Of a stretch of 64,000 bases of DNA, positions 19,723 to 29,094 are shown one piece after another. The stretch's first letter is position 1, and each line of letters starts with the position of its first letter. Location of the stretch: contig NZ_CP043427.1 in NCBI RefSeq assembly GCF_008245005.1, positions 496,001 through 560,000 on the forward strand. The letters are read 5' to 3'. The position numbers and the translations under genes were made by a program. This DNA comes from Campylobacter sputorum subsp. sputorum. GTDB lineage: Bacteria > Campylobacterota > Campylobacteria > Campylobacterales > Campylobacteraceae. Below the pieces are notes generated by a model. The model saw nothing but the letters and a program-made list of their open reading frames with translations, did no database searches and was not told where the DNA came from.

Positions 19723-20196
19723 ATGAAAAAAGTTTTATTTACTAGTTTGGTTTTAGCTACAATGCTATTTGGTGCAGATTTGAGTGATAAAATGGGAAGC
19801 GAGATAATCTCAGGTATCAATAGCTCTGATACATCAAGCTTAGCTGACGCTGCTTTTGAGATAAGAAAAAGAGCAAATAATAACTATAATGAAATTTCAA
19901 AAATGTGTCAAAGTTTTCATAATATTATGAAAGCCGAGATGATGAGTAAAAATCCTGCTGACAGACAAGCTTTTAGAGATGATTTTCATAAAAAATTAAG
20001 TGAGCGTATAAATACACTTAGTTCATCTCAAAAGGCGGATTTTGATTTTGCTATTTGTAAAAAATATATTTCAAATGCAGGTATGTCAAAAGGCGGATGT
20101 GGTATGATGAATGGTTCAGGTATGGGCAAAGGTATGAAAAATGGCAGCGGCATGAGTAAAGATATGATGGATAATCACATGCAGCATAATCACTAA
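19723..20196 (+). CDS. Periplasmic Met/His-rich protein, possible copper binder
   Basis: The 157-residue product has a Sec signal peptide (MKKVLFTSLVLATMLFGA). A helical core follows that recalls DUF1104-type periplasmic proteins of Campylobacter, though I cannot confirm the family. The last 40 residues repeat GMSKGG, GMMNGSGMGKGMKNGSG and end DNHMQHNH: a methionine- and histidine-rich tail typical of copper or silver binding. The stop overlaps by one base the start of a response regulator gene, so this protein, the regulator and a sensor kinase form one operon. The context suggests that it binds the metal to which the kinase responds. The leader AAGGAGAGC is a strong ribosome binding site. 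Confidence 0.65.
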   Translation: MKKVLFTSLVLATMLFGADLSDKMGSEIISGINSSDTSSLADAAFEIRKRANNNYNEISKMCQSFHNIMKAEMMSKNPADRQAFRDDFHKKLSERINTLSSSQKADFDFAICKKYISNAGMSKGGCGMMNGSGMGKGMKNGSGMSKDMMDNHMQHNH

Positions 20197-20861
20197 TGAG
20201 TAAAATTTTAATAATAGAAGATGAGCTTATGCTTCAAGATATGATGAGTTCGTATCTTGAAGCAAATGGTTATGAGATAACAACTGTTGCAAATTATGAT
20301 AATGGCTTAAGCTTGGCTTATGAAAAGAGTTTTGATTTGTGGATATTTGATGTCAAAATAATAGGTGGGAGTGGTTTTAATCTTTTAGAAGAGCTTAGAA
20401 AAAATGGCAAAAACACGCCTTGTATTTTTACAACTTCTTTAAATACAATAGAAGATTTAAATATCGGTTTTAAGGTTGGTTGTGATGATTATATAAAAAA
20501 GCCTTTTGAACTCAAAGAACTACTTTTAAGGGTGCAAAATTTACTAAAAAGAGAGTTTTTTCATAATTCAAATAAAGTTTTAAATTTAGGTAATGAACTA
20601 AGTTATGATATATCATCAAAAACGCTTTTTAATGGCAAAAAAGATGCCGGACTTAGCAAAAAAGAAAATGAACTTTTAGCACTTTTTTTAAAAAATCAAA
20701 ACAAAATTCTTTCAAGAGAACAAATTTACGAAGCTTTGTGGGATTATGATGAGATTCCAAGTGAGATGAGTTTGAGAGTTTATATAAGAAATTTACGCAA
20801 AATTTTAGGAGATGAAAAGATAATTTCAAAATCAAAAATAGGCTATATTTATGTCTCATAA
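20196..20861 (+). CDS. OmpR/PhoB-family response regulator
   Basis: This is a two-component transcription regulator of 221 residues. The receiver domain (1-115) has the acidic pair IIEDE, the phosphoacceptor aspartate in LWIFDVKI near residue 52, TTS as the switch threonine/serine and the lysine in YIKKPFEL. The C-terminal winged helix (about 130-221) ends with LRVYIRNLRKILG and SKIGYIYVS, typical of the OmpR type. The ATG overlaps the stop of the upstream gene (TAATG). Its partner kinase follows with an 11-base overlap. Confidence 0.92.
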   Translation: MSKILIIEDELMLQDMMSSYLEANGYEITTVANYDNGLSLAYEKSFDLWIFDVKIIGGSGFNLLEELRKNGKNTPCIFTTSLNTIEDLNIGFKVGCDDYIKKPFELKELLLRVQNLLKREFFHNSNKVLNLGNELSYDISSKTLFNGKKDAGLSKKENELLALFLKNQNKILSREQIYEALWDYDEIPSEMSLRVYIRNLRKILGDEKIISKSKIGYIYVS

Positions 20862-22020
20862 AAAACATTTTTTGCCTATTTTTTTGCTTTATATGATTAC
20901 AAGCACTGCGTTTTTATCTATATTTTGTATTTTTTTATATAAATTTTACTACTCAGAAATAATCAAAGAAGCAAATTTAGAACTAAGAAATCACACAAAT
21001 GAGATTTTTAGTGCCATTAGAATGGATTTAAATTTAAATGATATTTTAGAGACTTTAAAAGAGCATGAAATAAATGCAAATATACATGATAACATTGAAA
21101 ATAACTTTATATTAAAAGAATTTGATATTCCTAATTTGCAAGATGATAATTTACAAAATGAAAAGTATAAAATATATTTTTTAGACGATGTTACTTATAT
21201 GAAAACCGAGTTTTTTTATAGATTAAGGCCCATGCCTATGCATAACCCAAAATCATTTACTATAACTTTAAAAACTCAGAAATATGCTAAGCTTATGTCA
21301 TTATTTATCATAAAACTTGGCATTGGTTTTTTGTGTATGTTTTTCATTTTTCTGCTTATTTCGTATTTTATCATCAAACTATCATTTAAGCCGCTTTTGC
21401 TTCATATAGAAAAACTTAATTCATTTATAAAAGATACAACGCACGAGATAAACACGCCGCTTTGTGTGATATTAATGAGTATAGAGATGTTTCAAACAGA
21501 TCCTAAAAAATATCTTAATAATATCAAAATAGCTTCGAAAACACTTTCAAATTTATATAATTATCTTGTTTTTTTAACATTAAAATCGCCAAAAAATGAA
21601 CCAAAAGAGTTAAATTTAAAAGAAATTATAAAAAATCGCATAGATTATTTTGAAGTTATGGCAGAGCAAAACTCTCTAAAAATAGAACAAAATTTAAAAG
21701 AAGTTTTACTTAAAACGGATGAAAATAAATTTAAAATGATATTTGATAATATATTAAACAATGCTATAAAATATGCTAGTAAAGATAGTATAATCAGTGT
21801 AAATTTGGATAACAATGGTTTTAGTATAACAAATTTTGGCGAAGAGATAAGCAAGGAAAATTTAGAAAAAATTTATGATAAATTTACAAGATTTAATCAA
21901 AATCGTGGTGGCTTTGGAATAGGGCTAAGCTTGGTTAAAAAATTTGCAGATGAGTTAAATTTTATCGTAAGATGTGAAAGCTCAAATAAAATCACTACTT
22001 TTAGTGTTAAATTTGCTTAA
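20851..22020 (+). CDS. Membrane sensor histidine kinase
   Basis: The 389-residue kinase has an N-terminal helix (about 7-30), a periplasmic sensor region (about 31-148) and a second helix (about 150-175). The dimerisation box has the phosphorylated histidine in DTTHEINTPL near residue 195. The ATPase domain carries the N box NNAIKYAS and the G box GFGIGLSLVKKF. The short sensor domain fits direct metal or stress sensing, and the neighbour with a Met/His-rich tail favours copper; this is inference. It shares an operon with the response regulator, overlapping it by 11 bases. Confidence 0.9.
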   Translation: MSHKKHFLPIFLLYMITSTAFLSIFCIFLYKFYYSEIIKEANLELRNHTNEIFSAIRMDLNLNDILETLKEHEINANIHDNIENNFILKEFDIPNLQDDNLQNEKYKIYFLDDVTYMKTEFFYRLRPMPMHNPKSFTITLKTQKYAKLMSLFIIKLGIGFLCMFFIFLLISYFIIKLSFKPLLLHIEKLNSFIKDTTHEINTPLCVILMSIEMFQTDPKKYLNNIKIASKTLSNLYNYLVFLTLKSPKNEPKELNLKEIIKNRIDYFEVMAEQNSLKIEQNLKEVLLKTDENKFKMIFDNILNNAIKYASKDSIISVNLDNNGFSITNFGEEISKENLEKIYDKFTRFNQNRGGFGIGLSLVKKFADELNFIVRCESSNKITTFSVKFA

Positions 22021-22047
22021 TTCAATTTATTTAAAGCAAATTTTAGA

Positions 22048-22053
22048 TACAAT
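22048..22053 (+). promoter_or_regulatory. -10 box for rpmI
   Basis: TACAAT in TTTAGATACAATC lies 34 bases before rpmI. T-rich sequence follows. No -35 box is clear. Confidence 0.35.
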
Positions 22054-22086
22054 CTTTTTTCTTTACAAATTTTTTAAAGGATTAGT

Positions 22087-22281
22087 ATGCCAAAAATGAA
22101 ATCTATTCGTGGTGCTGCTAAGCGTTTTAAAGTTGGTAAAAACAAGATAAAAAGAGGCTCAGCTTTTAGAAGTCATATCTTGACCAAAATGTCTCAAAAA
22201 CGCAAAAGGAACTTAAGAGCTCCTGGTTATGTTGATTCTACAAATGTAACCGCAGTTAAAAAAATGCTTTGCAAAGCATAA
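22087..22281 (+). CDS. rpmI: 50S ribosomal protein L35
   Basis: L35 is a small basic protein of the large ribosomal subunit. The 64-residue product begins [17 protein letters not shown] and shows [14 protein letters not shown] and RKRNLR, all family hallmarks. AAAGGATTAGT supplies the ribosome binding site. It is followed by rplT after an 83-base spacer with possible RNA structure. The usual upstream gene infC is absent here. Confidence 0.97.
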   Translation: MPKMKSIRGAAKRFKVGKNKIKRGSAFRSHILTKMSQKRKRNLRAPGYVDSTNVTAVKKMLCKA

Positions 22282-22364
22282 TTAAGGTTTTGATTTAAAT
22301 CATTCAAACTCCCCTTTAAAAAGGGAAAGACCCATTGGGCGCCATTTTGTGAAAGGAAATAAAC
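22282..22364 (+). promoter_or_regulatory. Structured rpmI-rplT spacer
   Basis: The spacer contains a 12-base palindrome TGATTTAAATCA, a stem CCCTTT-AA-AAAGGG, and CCCATTGGGCGCC, more GC-rich than the flanks. These could fold in the mRNA and serve L20 feedback control, as L20 is known to bind its own mRNA in other bacteria. No match to a known L20 leader was established. Confidence 0.3.
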
Positions 22365-22718
22365 ATGGCAAGAGTAAAAACAGGCGTAGTTAGAAGAAGA
22401 CGCCATAAAAAAGTTTTAAAACTAGCAAGAGGTTTTTATAGTGCAAGACACAAACATTTTAGAAAAGCAAAAGAGCAATTAGAAAGAAGTTTGTGTTATG
22501 CTTATAGAGATAGAAGAGCAAAAAAACGCGATTTTAGAAGATTGTGGATAGTTAGAATAAATGCAGCTTGCAGACTAAATGATATTAGTTATTCTAAATT
22601 TATGAATGGACTTAGAAAATCAGGCATACAACTTGATAGAAAAATTTTAGCAGATATGGCTATGAATGATGCAGCTGCATTTAGTGCAGTTGTAAAACAA
22701 GCTAAGGCTGCTCTTTAA
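22365..22718 (+). CDS. rplT: 50S ribosomal protein L20
   Basis: L20 binds 23S rRNA early in 50S assembly. The 117-residue basic protein has the family sequence blocks [40 protein letters not shown] and [28 protein letters not shown] precedes the ATG. A strong terminator lies six bases after the stop, closing the rpmI-rplT operon. Confidence 0.98.
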   Translation: MARVKTGVVRRRRHKKVLKLARGFYSARHKHFRKAKEQLERSLCYAYRDRRAKKRDFRRLWIVRINAACRLNDISYSKFMNGLRKSGIQLDRKILADMAMNDAAAFSAVVKQAKAAL

Positions 22719-22723
22719 GCTTA

Positions 22724-22747
22724 GGCGAGAGCTCTCTCGCCTTTTTT
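22724..22747 (+). terminator. Terminator of the rpmI-rplT operon
   Basis: GGCGAGA and TCTCGCC pair around GCTC, with potential for an eighth pair. Six T residues follow. It is one of the clearest rho-independent terminators in the window. Confidence 0.9.
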
Positions 22748-22800
22748 CATTAATCTTTATTTTACTTAAAAATTTATCTATTATAGAAAATTAAATTTTA

Positions 22801-22814
22801 TTGATTTATCTCAA
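22801..22814 (+). promoter_or_regulatory. FNR/CRP-like box upstream of napA
   Basis: TTGATTTATCTCAA matches the FNR consensus TTGAT-N4-ATCAA at nine of ten fixed positions. Its centre lies about 41.5 bases before the start point predicted from the -10 box at 22837. That is the classic position for class II activation. Which regulator would bind is not known. Confidence 0.35.
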
Positions 22815-22836
22815 CACAAATTACAATATTATTTTG

Positions 22837-22842
22837 TATAAT
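22837..22842 (+). promoter_or_regulatory. -10 box of the nap operon
   Basis: TATAAT in TTTTGTATAATG is 31 bases before the napA ATG. A second TATAAT at 22850-22855 is too near the ribosome binding site to be the main element. Confidence 0.5.
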
Positions 22843-22872
22843 GTAGTCGTATAATATTTTAAAGGAGCTTTG

Positions 22873-25659
22873 ATGGATAGACGTAGCTTTATAAAGAGTG
22901 CGGCTAGTGCGGCGGCTTGCAGTAGTGCTGGGATAGCAATTCCTAGTTCTGTTTTGGCTGATGCAAATAGTGCCGAAAATGGCTGGCGTTGGGATAAATC
23001 GGTATGCCGTTTTTGTGGAACTGGATGTGGCATAATGGTTGCTACAAAAGATGGCAAAATAGTTGCAGTAAAAGGCGATCCTGCTGCACCGGTTAATCGC
23101 GGGCTAAACTGCATAAAAGGTTATTTTAATGCTAAGATTATGTATGGAGCCGATAGACTTCAAAACCCACTTTTAAGAGTAAATTCAAATGATGAGTTTG
23201 ATAAAAATGGTAAATTTAAAGAAGTTAGTTGGAAAAGAGCTTTTGATGAGATGGAAAAGCAGTTTAAAAAAGCTTATAATGAGCTTGGTCCAACTGGCAT
23301 TGGTGTTTTTGGAAGTGGTCAATACACAATCCAAGAAGGATATGCGGCTGCAAAACTGATAAAAGGTGGATTTAGAAGTAACAACATTGATCCAAATGCG
23401 AGACATTGTATGGCAAGTGCTGTTGTTGGTTTTATGCAAACATTTGGTATTGATGAGCCAAGCGGCTGTTATGACGATATAGAACTAACCGATACTATCG
23501 TAACTTGGGGCGCAAATATGGCTGAAATGCATCCGATTTTATGGAGTAGAGTAAGTGATAGAAAACTAAGCAATCCGCAAAAAGTAAAAGTTGTAAATTT
23601 ATCTACATTTTCAACAAGAACTTCAAATTTAGCCGATATCGAAATCATTTTTAGACCTCAAACAGATCTTGCTATTTGGAACTACATAGCAAGAGAGATA
23701 GTTTATAACTATCCTGAAATGATAGATAAAAATTTCATTGATAAACATTGCGTATTTACAACAGGACCTGTAAATATTGGCTATGGTATGAGAAAAGATA
23801 TAAAATATGCTAAATATCAGCCAAGTGAACTTGACACTACTGCTAAACAAAAATCAAAAATTTTAAGCGATGCCGAGGGCGTAACTTTAGCTTATCTTGG
23901 TATGAAAAGTGGCGATGAAATGGAAAACTCAAATGCCACAAAAGCTGGCAATCATTGGCAAATAAGTTTTGATGAGTTTAAAAAAGCACTTGAACCTTAT
24001 ACGCTTGATTTTGTTGCAAATTTAGCAAAAGGCGATGCAAATGAAGATATAGAGCAGTTTAAAGGTAAGCTAAAATCTCTTGCAGATCTTTATATAGAGC
24101 AAAATAGAAAAGTTGTAAGCTTTTGGACAATGGGCTTTAATCAACACACAAGAGGAACTTGGGTAAATGAACAAAGCTATATGGTGCATTTTTTACTTGG
24201 CAAACAAGCAAAACCGGGAAATGGTGCATTTTCTTTAACAGGACAACCAAGTGCGTGTGGAACCGCTAGAGAGGTTGGTACTTTTTCACACAGACTTCCT
24301 GCTGATATGGTTGTTGCTAATCCAAAACACAGAGAGATAACAGAGAAAATTTGGAAACTTCCAGCTGGTACAATAAATCCAAAAAATGGTTCACATTTTA
24401 TGCAAATTATGCGTGATTTAGAAGACGGAAAGATTAAATTTGCATGGGTGCAAGTAAATAATCCTTGGCAAAATACCGCAAATGCAAATCACTGGATAAA
24501 AGCAGCTAGGGAAATGGATAATTTTATAGTTGTAAGTGATGCATATCCCGGAATTTCTGCAAAAGTAGCAGATTTGATACTTCCAAGTGCTATGATATAT
24601 GAAAAATGGGGTGCTTATGGGAATGCTGAGCGTAGAACACAGCACTGGAAACAACAAGTAATTCCAGTTGGAAATGCAATGAGCGATACTTGGCAGATGT
24701 TAGAGTTTTCTAAGCGTTTTAAACTAAAAGAAGTTTGGGGCGAAAAAAAGATAGATGATAAACTAACTTTACCTAATGTTTTATCAGAGGCCATTTCTAT
24801 GGGTTATAAAGAAGATGATACTCTTTTTGATGTGCTTTTTGCTAATGATGAGGCCAAAAAATTCCCTATAAATGATATTATAATGGAAGGTTTTGACAAT
24901 ACTGAAGTTAAAGGCGATGATAGAAAAGTTGTAGGAAGCGATGATAAAGAATTTGAGGGATATGGATTTTTTGTGCAAAAATATCTTTGGGAAGAGTATC
25001 GTAAATTTGGTATAGGCCATGGTCATGATTTAGCGGATTTTGATACATATCATAAAGTTAGAGGTCTAAGATGGCCTGTTGTAAATGGCAAAGAAACGCA
25101 GTGGAGATTTAATACAAAATACGATCCTTATGCTAAACTTTCGGCTCCTAATGATGAATTTGCATTTTATGGTAATGCAAAAGCAAGTTTGCCAAATGGC
25201 GATTTAAGAGGCGTAACAAGTGGCGAGCAGAAATTTCCTTTAGCAAATAAAGCTAAAATTTTCTTCCGTCCTTATATGGATCCACCAGAAACTCCAAATA
25301 ATGAATATCCATTTTGGTTAAGCACGGGCAGGGTTTTAGAGCATTGGCATAGTGGAACTATGACTATGAGAGTTCCAGAGCTTTATAGAGCTGTTCCAGA
25401 GGCACTTTGTTATATGAATGAGCTTGATGGCTCAAAACTAGGGGTTTCTCAAAATGATGTAGTTTGGATTGAGTCTCGTCGTGGAAAAGTTAAAGCAAAA
25501 GTTGATTTTAGAGGTAGAAATAAGCCCCCAGTCGGTCTTGTATATGTGCCTTGGTTTGATGAAAAAGTGTATATAAATAAAGTTTGTTTAGATGCAACCT
25601 GTCCTCTTTCAAACCAAACTGACTTTAAAAAATGTGCAGTAAAAATTTATAAAGCGTAA
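22873..25659 (+). CDS. napA: Periplasmic nitrate reductase catalytic subunit NapA
   Basis: NapA reduces nitrate to nitrite in the periplasm with a bis-MGD molybdenum centre and one 4Fe-4S cluster. The 928-residue product opens with a Tat signal ([13 protein letters not shown], cleaved near SVLA). The cluster motif [12 protein letters not shown] and a later CIKGYF follow. The molybdenum ligand cysteine is in the segment [12 protein letters not shown]. The start is set at ATG 22873 after AAAGGAG, not at the TTG one codon earlier. It leads the operon napA-G-H-B-F-L-D; there is no napC, as expected when NapGH passes electrons from menaquinol. Confidence 0.97.
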   Translation: MDRRSFIKSAASAAACSSAGIAIPSSVLADANSAENGWRWDKSVCRFCGTGCGIMVATKDGKIVAVKGDPAAPVNRGLNCIKGYFNAKIMYGADRLQNPLLRVNSNDEFDKNGKFKEVSWKRAFDEMEKQFKKAYNELGPTGIGVFGSGQYTIQEGYAAAKLIKGGFRSNNIDPNARHCMASAVVGFMQTFGIDEPSGCYDDIELTDTIVTWGANMAEMHPILWSRVSDRKLSNPQKVKVVNLSTFSTRTSNLADIEIIFRPQTDLAIWNYIAREIVYNYPEMIDKNFIDKHCVFTTGPVNIGYGMRKDIKYAKYQPSELDTTAKQKSKILSDAEGVTLAYLGMKSGDEMENSNATKAGNHWQISFDEFKKALEPYTLDFVANLAKGDANEDIEQFKGKLKSLADLYIEQNRKVVSFWTMGFNQHTRGTWVNEQSYMVHFLLGKQAKPGNGAFSLTGQPSACGTAREVGTFSHRLPADMVVANPKHREITEKIWKLPAGTINPKNGSHFMQIMRDLEDGKIKFAWVQVNNPWQNTANANHWIKAAREMDNFIVVSDAYPGISAKVADLILPSAMIYEKWGAYGNAERRTQHWKQQVIPVGNAMSDTWQMLEFSKRFKLKEVWGEKKIDDKLTLPNVLSEAISMGYKEDDTLFDVLFANDEAKKFPINDIIMEGFDNTEVKGDDRKVVGSDDKEFEGYGFFVQKYLWEEYRKFGIGHGHDLADFDTYHKVRGLRWPVVNGKETQWRFNTKYDPYAKLSAPNDEFAFYGNAKASLPNGDLRGVTSGEQKFPLANKAKIFFRPYMDPPETPNNEYPFWLSTGRVLEHWHSGTMTMRVPELYRAVPEALCYMNELDGSKLGVSQNDVVWIESRRGKVKAKVDFRGRNKPPVGLVYVPWFDEKVYINKVCLDATCPLSNQTDFKKCAVKIYKA

Positions 25660-25661
25660 AA

Positions 25662-26414
25662 ATGCAAAGAAGAGAGGCTTTAAAAAAGGGTTTTAAGATA
25701 GCAAGTTTGCTACTTTGTGGCGGTTTTATTTGGAGTGTTGGAGCAAAAGGAGATAGTAAGGTTTTTTTACGACCACCTGGTGCACTTAAAGAGCAAAATT
25801 TTATATCAAAGTGTATAAAATGCGGTCTTTGTGTTAAAGCCTGTCCATATAATACTCTAAAGCTAGCTAGTATCAATCATAGTGCCGCCATTGGAACACC
25901 TTTTTTTATGCCAAGAAACATACCATGTTATATGTGTGAGGATATACCTTGTGCTGAAATTTGTCCAACAGGTGCTTTAGATATAAATTTGTTAAAAACT
26001 AATGGCAAACTTGATATCAAAAAATCCAAAATGGGCGTTGCTATAGTAGATGATAAAACCTGTGTTGCTTACTGGGGAATTCAATGCGATATTTGTTATA
26101 GAGCTTGTCCTGTTATGGATAAGGCTTTGTTTTTGGATTATAAACACAATGAAAGAACAAGCAAACATGCGTTTTTATTACCTGTTATAGATAGCACTTA
26201 TTGTACCGGATGTGGAAAATGCGAAAGAGCCTGTATAACCAAAAAAGCTTCTATAAGTGTAATTCCTAGAGAATTTGTTATTGGAAAAAGTAATGATAAT
26301 TATGTAAAAGGCTGGATTGAAGGGGCTGATAAAAAGCTAAAAGACGCTGATACTAAAATTTATTTAGATAAAAAAGAAACACTTGATTACTTAAATAGCG
26401 AGAATTTACAATGA
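25662..26414 (+). CDS. napG: Ferredoxin-type quinol dehydrogenase subunit NapG
   Basis: NapG is the periplasmic iron-sulfur partner of NapH that moves electrons from menaquinol towards NapB. The 250-residue protein starts MQRREALKKGFKIAS, a Tat-type leader. It has four cysteine clusters: CIKCGLCVKACP, CYMCEDIPCAEICP, CDICYRACP and CTGCGKCERAC. The gene follows napA by two bases and overlaps napH by four. All ligands are present. Confidence 0.95.
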   Translation: MQRREALKKGFKIASLLLCGGFIWSVGAKGDSKVFLRPPGALKEQNFISKCIKCGLCVKACPYNTLKLASINHSAAIGTPFFMPRNIPCYMCEDIPCAEICPTGALDINLLKTNGKLDIKKSKMGVAIVDDKTCVAYWGIQCDICYRACPVMDKALFLDYKHNERTSKHAFLLPVIDSTYCTGCGKCERACITKKASISVIPREFVIGKSNDNYVKGWIEGADKKLKDADTKIYLDKKETLDYLNSENLQ

Positions 26415-27202
26415 TAAAATACGGCTTTATTTCTAAAATATCTCAAATTATTATTTTGATTGTTTTTATTGTTGGAAATTTTTATGGACTTAATGTTTTA
26501 AAAGGCGATTTAAGTTCATCTGTGCTGTTTAACACTATCCCATTAAGTGATCCATTTGCAGTGCTTCAAATTTATCTAGCTAGTTTTAGTATAAGTTTAA
26601 ACGCTATAATTGGAGCTTTTGTGATATTTTGTGTATATTCGCTTATCGCTCCAAGAGTGTTTTGTTCTTGGGTTTGTCCTGTAAATTTGATAACCTCTTT
26701 TGCGTATTTTATCAAACAAAAATTCGGCATAAACAAAGATACAAAAGTTTTAAATTTATCAAAAAATTTAAGATATTTTTTGCTGATTTTATCTTTTGTT
26801 TTAAGTTTTTTACTAGGAGTGCCGGCTTTTGAAAATATTAGCTATATTGGTATTGTACAAAGAGGAATTATATTTTTGGATTTAAGTGTAATACTTTGGA
26901 TATTAGCTATTTTTATTTTTGAGTTATATATAAGCGATAGAGGAATTTGTTCGCACATTTGCCCTCTTGGTGCATTTTATGCAATAATCAGTAAATTTTC
27001 TCTCATTAGAGTTCATTACGATATGAAAGATTGCTCAAAATGTATGGATTGCAAAAGCGTATGTCCTGAAAAACATGTTTTAAATATGGTAGGAAAAGAA
27101 AATGGTTATGTATCTAGTGAGTGTATAAGTTGCGGTAAATGTATAGACATTTGCAAGCATAACTCACTAAAATTCGATATAAGAAGTTTAAGGAGAAAAT
27201 AG
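26411..27202 (+). CDS. napH: Membrane quinol dehydrogenase subunit NapH
   Basis: NapH oxidises menaquinol in the inner membrane and passes electrons to NapG. The 263-residue protein has four predicted helices with two membrane-proximal cysteine motifs (CSWVCPVNL, CSHICPLGA). Two C-terminal 4Fe-4S clusters follow (CSKCMDCKSVCP and CISCGKCIDIC). It overlaps napG by four bases and its stop directly abuts the napB start. Confidence 0.95.
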   Translation: MIKYGFISKISQIIILIVFIVGNFYGLNVLKGDLSSSVLFNTIPLSDPFAVLQIYLASFSISLNAIIGAFVIFCVYSLIAPRVFCSWVCPVNLITSFAYFIKQKFGINKDTKVLNLSKNLRYFLLILSFVLSFLLGVPAFENISYIGIVQRGIIFLDLSVILWILAIFIFELYISDRGICSHICPLGAFYAIISKFSLIRVHYDMKDCSKCMDCKSVCPEKHVLNMVGKENGYVSSECISCGKCIDICKHNSLKFDIRSLRRK

Positions 27203-27715
27203 ATGAAAAAATTTGCAATATTTTTAATAATAATTGCACTGTTCATTGGTTGTAGTAAAAATGGTGGTGTTATTTCAAGTTCTGATCTTGGATTAAGACA
27301 AAACATTGCTACTGAAGATATAAAATTAGCCCCGATTGATTGGACAAAAGAGCCGGCAGGACTTTCTACAAAATATAAAAGATCATTTGAAAATGCACCA
27401 CCGCTTATTTCTCATGATTTAGAAGGACAAATTCCTATAACTGCTGATTTAAATATGTGCTTAACTTGCCATATGCCAGAGGTTGCAACTAGTGTAAATG
27501 CTACATCTGTTCCAAAATCTCATCTTGTAAGTTTAAGAACAGCAAAAGATCTTGGTGGAAAGCTTGACGATGAGAGATATTTTTGTTTAACTTGCCATGT
27601 TCCGCAAGCAAATGCAAAGCCTTTGGTTGAAAATAAATTTAAAGCCGATTTTAGATCAAAAGATAGCGTAAATAAATCAAATTTATTAGATATTTTAAAC
27701 GAAGGCGTTAAGTAA
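27203..27715 (+). CDS. napB: Dihaem cytochrome subunit NapB
   Basis: NapB is the small dihaem cytochrome c that reduces NapA. The 170-residue product has a lipoprotein-like leader (ALFIGCS near residues 13-19). Two haem motifs CLTCHMP and CLTCHVP and the conserved APPLISHDLEGQIPIT follow, with histidines as distal ligands. The cysteine after FIG suggests a lipid anchor. GGAGAAAATAG is the ribosome binding site, inside the end of napH. Confidence 0.95.
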   Translation: MKKFAIFLIIIALFIGCSKNGGVISSSDLGLRQNIATEDIKLAPIDWTKEPAGLSTKYKRSFENAPPLISHDLEGQIPITADLNMCLTCHMPEVATSVNATSVPKSHLVSLRTAKDLGGKLDDERYFCLTCHVPQANAKPLVENKFKADFRSKDSVNKSNLLDILNEGVK

Positions 27716-27718
27716 GAT

Positions 27719-28165
27719 ATGGGCGTAATTTTTAGATTAACAGGAAGTAAAAAACCTGTTAATCCCCCGTATTTTAGCGGTAAATTTGATTGCATTGGTT
27801 GCAATGCGCCTTGTGTTTTAGCTTGTGAGCGAAATTTGCTTAAATTTAATGAAACGAGGGTAGAGTTTATCGTAAATGATTATGGCTGCAATTTTTGTGC
27901 GAAGTGTGCCGATGTTTGTGTAAATTCTGTTTTAAGCACTGAAAATACTAAATATATAAACGCTTTTGCAAAAATAAATGTAAATTCATGCCTAGCTTGG
28001 AATGATACAGTATGTTATAATTGTTTAGATGTTTGCAAATATAAAGCCATAGAATATTTTGGAGTTTTTAGACCAGTTGTACATCAAAATTGTATAGGAT
28101 GTGGCGAGTGTGTGGGAAGTTGTTTTGTAAAATCCATAAATTTAGTTGCTAAAAAGGATTTATGA
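27719..28165 (+). CDS. napF: Cytoplasmic ferredoxin-type protein NapF
   Basis: NapF is an iron-sulfur protein linked to maturation of NapA before export. The 148-residue product begins MGVIFRLTGSKKPVNPP, then cysteine clusters CIGCNAPCVLAC, CNFCAKCADVC, CYNCLDVC and CIGCGECVGSC. It has no signal peptide, fitting a cytoplasmic role. C. jejuni lacks napF, so its presence separates this organism from that species. It starts three bases after napB and overlaps napL by four. Confidence 0.88.
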   Translation: MGVIFRLTGSKKPVNPPYFSGKFDCIGCNAPCVLACERNLLKFNETRVEFIVNDYGCNFCAKCADVCVNSVLSTENTKYINAFAKINVNSCLAWNDTVCYNCLDVCKYKAIEYFGVFRPVVHQNCIGCGECVGSCFVKSINLVAKKDL

Positions 28166-29094
28166 TGATAAAAAATGTAATTCTTTTTTTGATTTTTTTA
28201 ACACTTTCTTATGGCATTGAGCCTTACGATAAGATAGAACTTTCATCAAATGCAATGAGTATGAATTTAGATAGAAATTTGCTTTTCATAGCAACTGATA
28301 ATTCAAGCGTTGAGGTTTATGATATAAATTTAAGCAAAATGTTAGAACCCATAAAACTTCCTTATATTAAAACATATTTTAGCGATGAAATCCCAGCAAA
28401 AACTTTTAGTATAGATACTTTTAAAGATAAAGTAATGATTTTGCATGAAGAAGATTTTGGCAAAAAAGCAATTAGTTTATATAAAAAAAGTGGATTAAAT
28501 ACTATAAATTTGAAAAACGAGTCAATAAAAAAAGCACTCTTTTTAGATGAAAATACAGCACTGCTTGCGTCAATTAGTAATGAAATTTATTATTTTGATA
28601 TAAATAGTTCCAAAGTTATTTTTTCTTTTAAATTTTCAACTGCAGCTTTGGGCGATATAACGCTTAGCAAAGATAAAAAAATGCTTTATGTTGCTGATGA
28701 GGGCGGCACTATTTATGTTTTTGATACACAAAAAAAAGAGATTGTAAATAAATTTAATGCACATAAAGATAGTGTGTATTCTATAGATTGTGGAAATTCG
28801 GTTGTAGTAACTGGAAGTGCGGATAAAAATATAGTCGTGATTAAAGATTTAAAAATGAATTTTGTTACTAGTAGTTTTTTGGTTTATTGCGTTGGCATAA
28901 GTAGTAGCGGCAAGGTATTTGCTTATATGGATGGTGAAAATAGTGATATAACCATAAGAGATACTCTAAGTATGCAAAAAATCACAACTTTGCAAACTTC
29001 TATGAATACTATAAATAGCATTATTTTTATAGATGATTCAACTTTGATTGCATCAGGATATGGTAATGAGATTTTATTTTGGAGGTTTAGATGA
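28162..29094 (+). CDS. napL: WD40-like periplasmic protein NapL
   Basis: NapL is found in nap operons of Campylobacterota; its role is not settled but it supports full nitrate reductase activity. The 310-residue protein has a signal peptide (NVILFLIFLTLSYGI) and repeats of beta-propeller type, for example GDITLSKDKKMLYVADEGG and DSVYSIDCGNSVVVTGSAD. It overlaps napF and napD by four bases each, so it belongs to the same transcript. Two adjacent ATG codons could serve as start. Confidence 0.85.
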   Translation: MMIKNVILFLIFLTLSYGIEPYDKIELSSNAMSMNLDRNLLFIATDNSSVEVYDINLSKMLEPIKLPYIKTYFSDEIPAKTFSIDTFKDKVMILHEEDFGKKAISLYKKSGLNTINLKNESIKKALFLDENTALLASISNEIYYFDINSSKVIFSFKFSTAALGDITLSKDKKMLYVADEGGTIYVFDTQKKEIVNKFNAHKDSVYSIDCGNSVVVTGSADKNIVVIKDLKMNFVTSSFLVYCVGISSSGKVFAYMDGENSDITIRDTLSMQKITTLQTSMNTINSIIFIDDSTLIASGYGNEILFWRFR

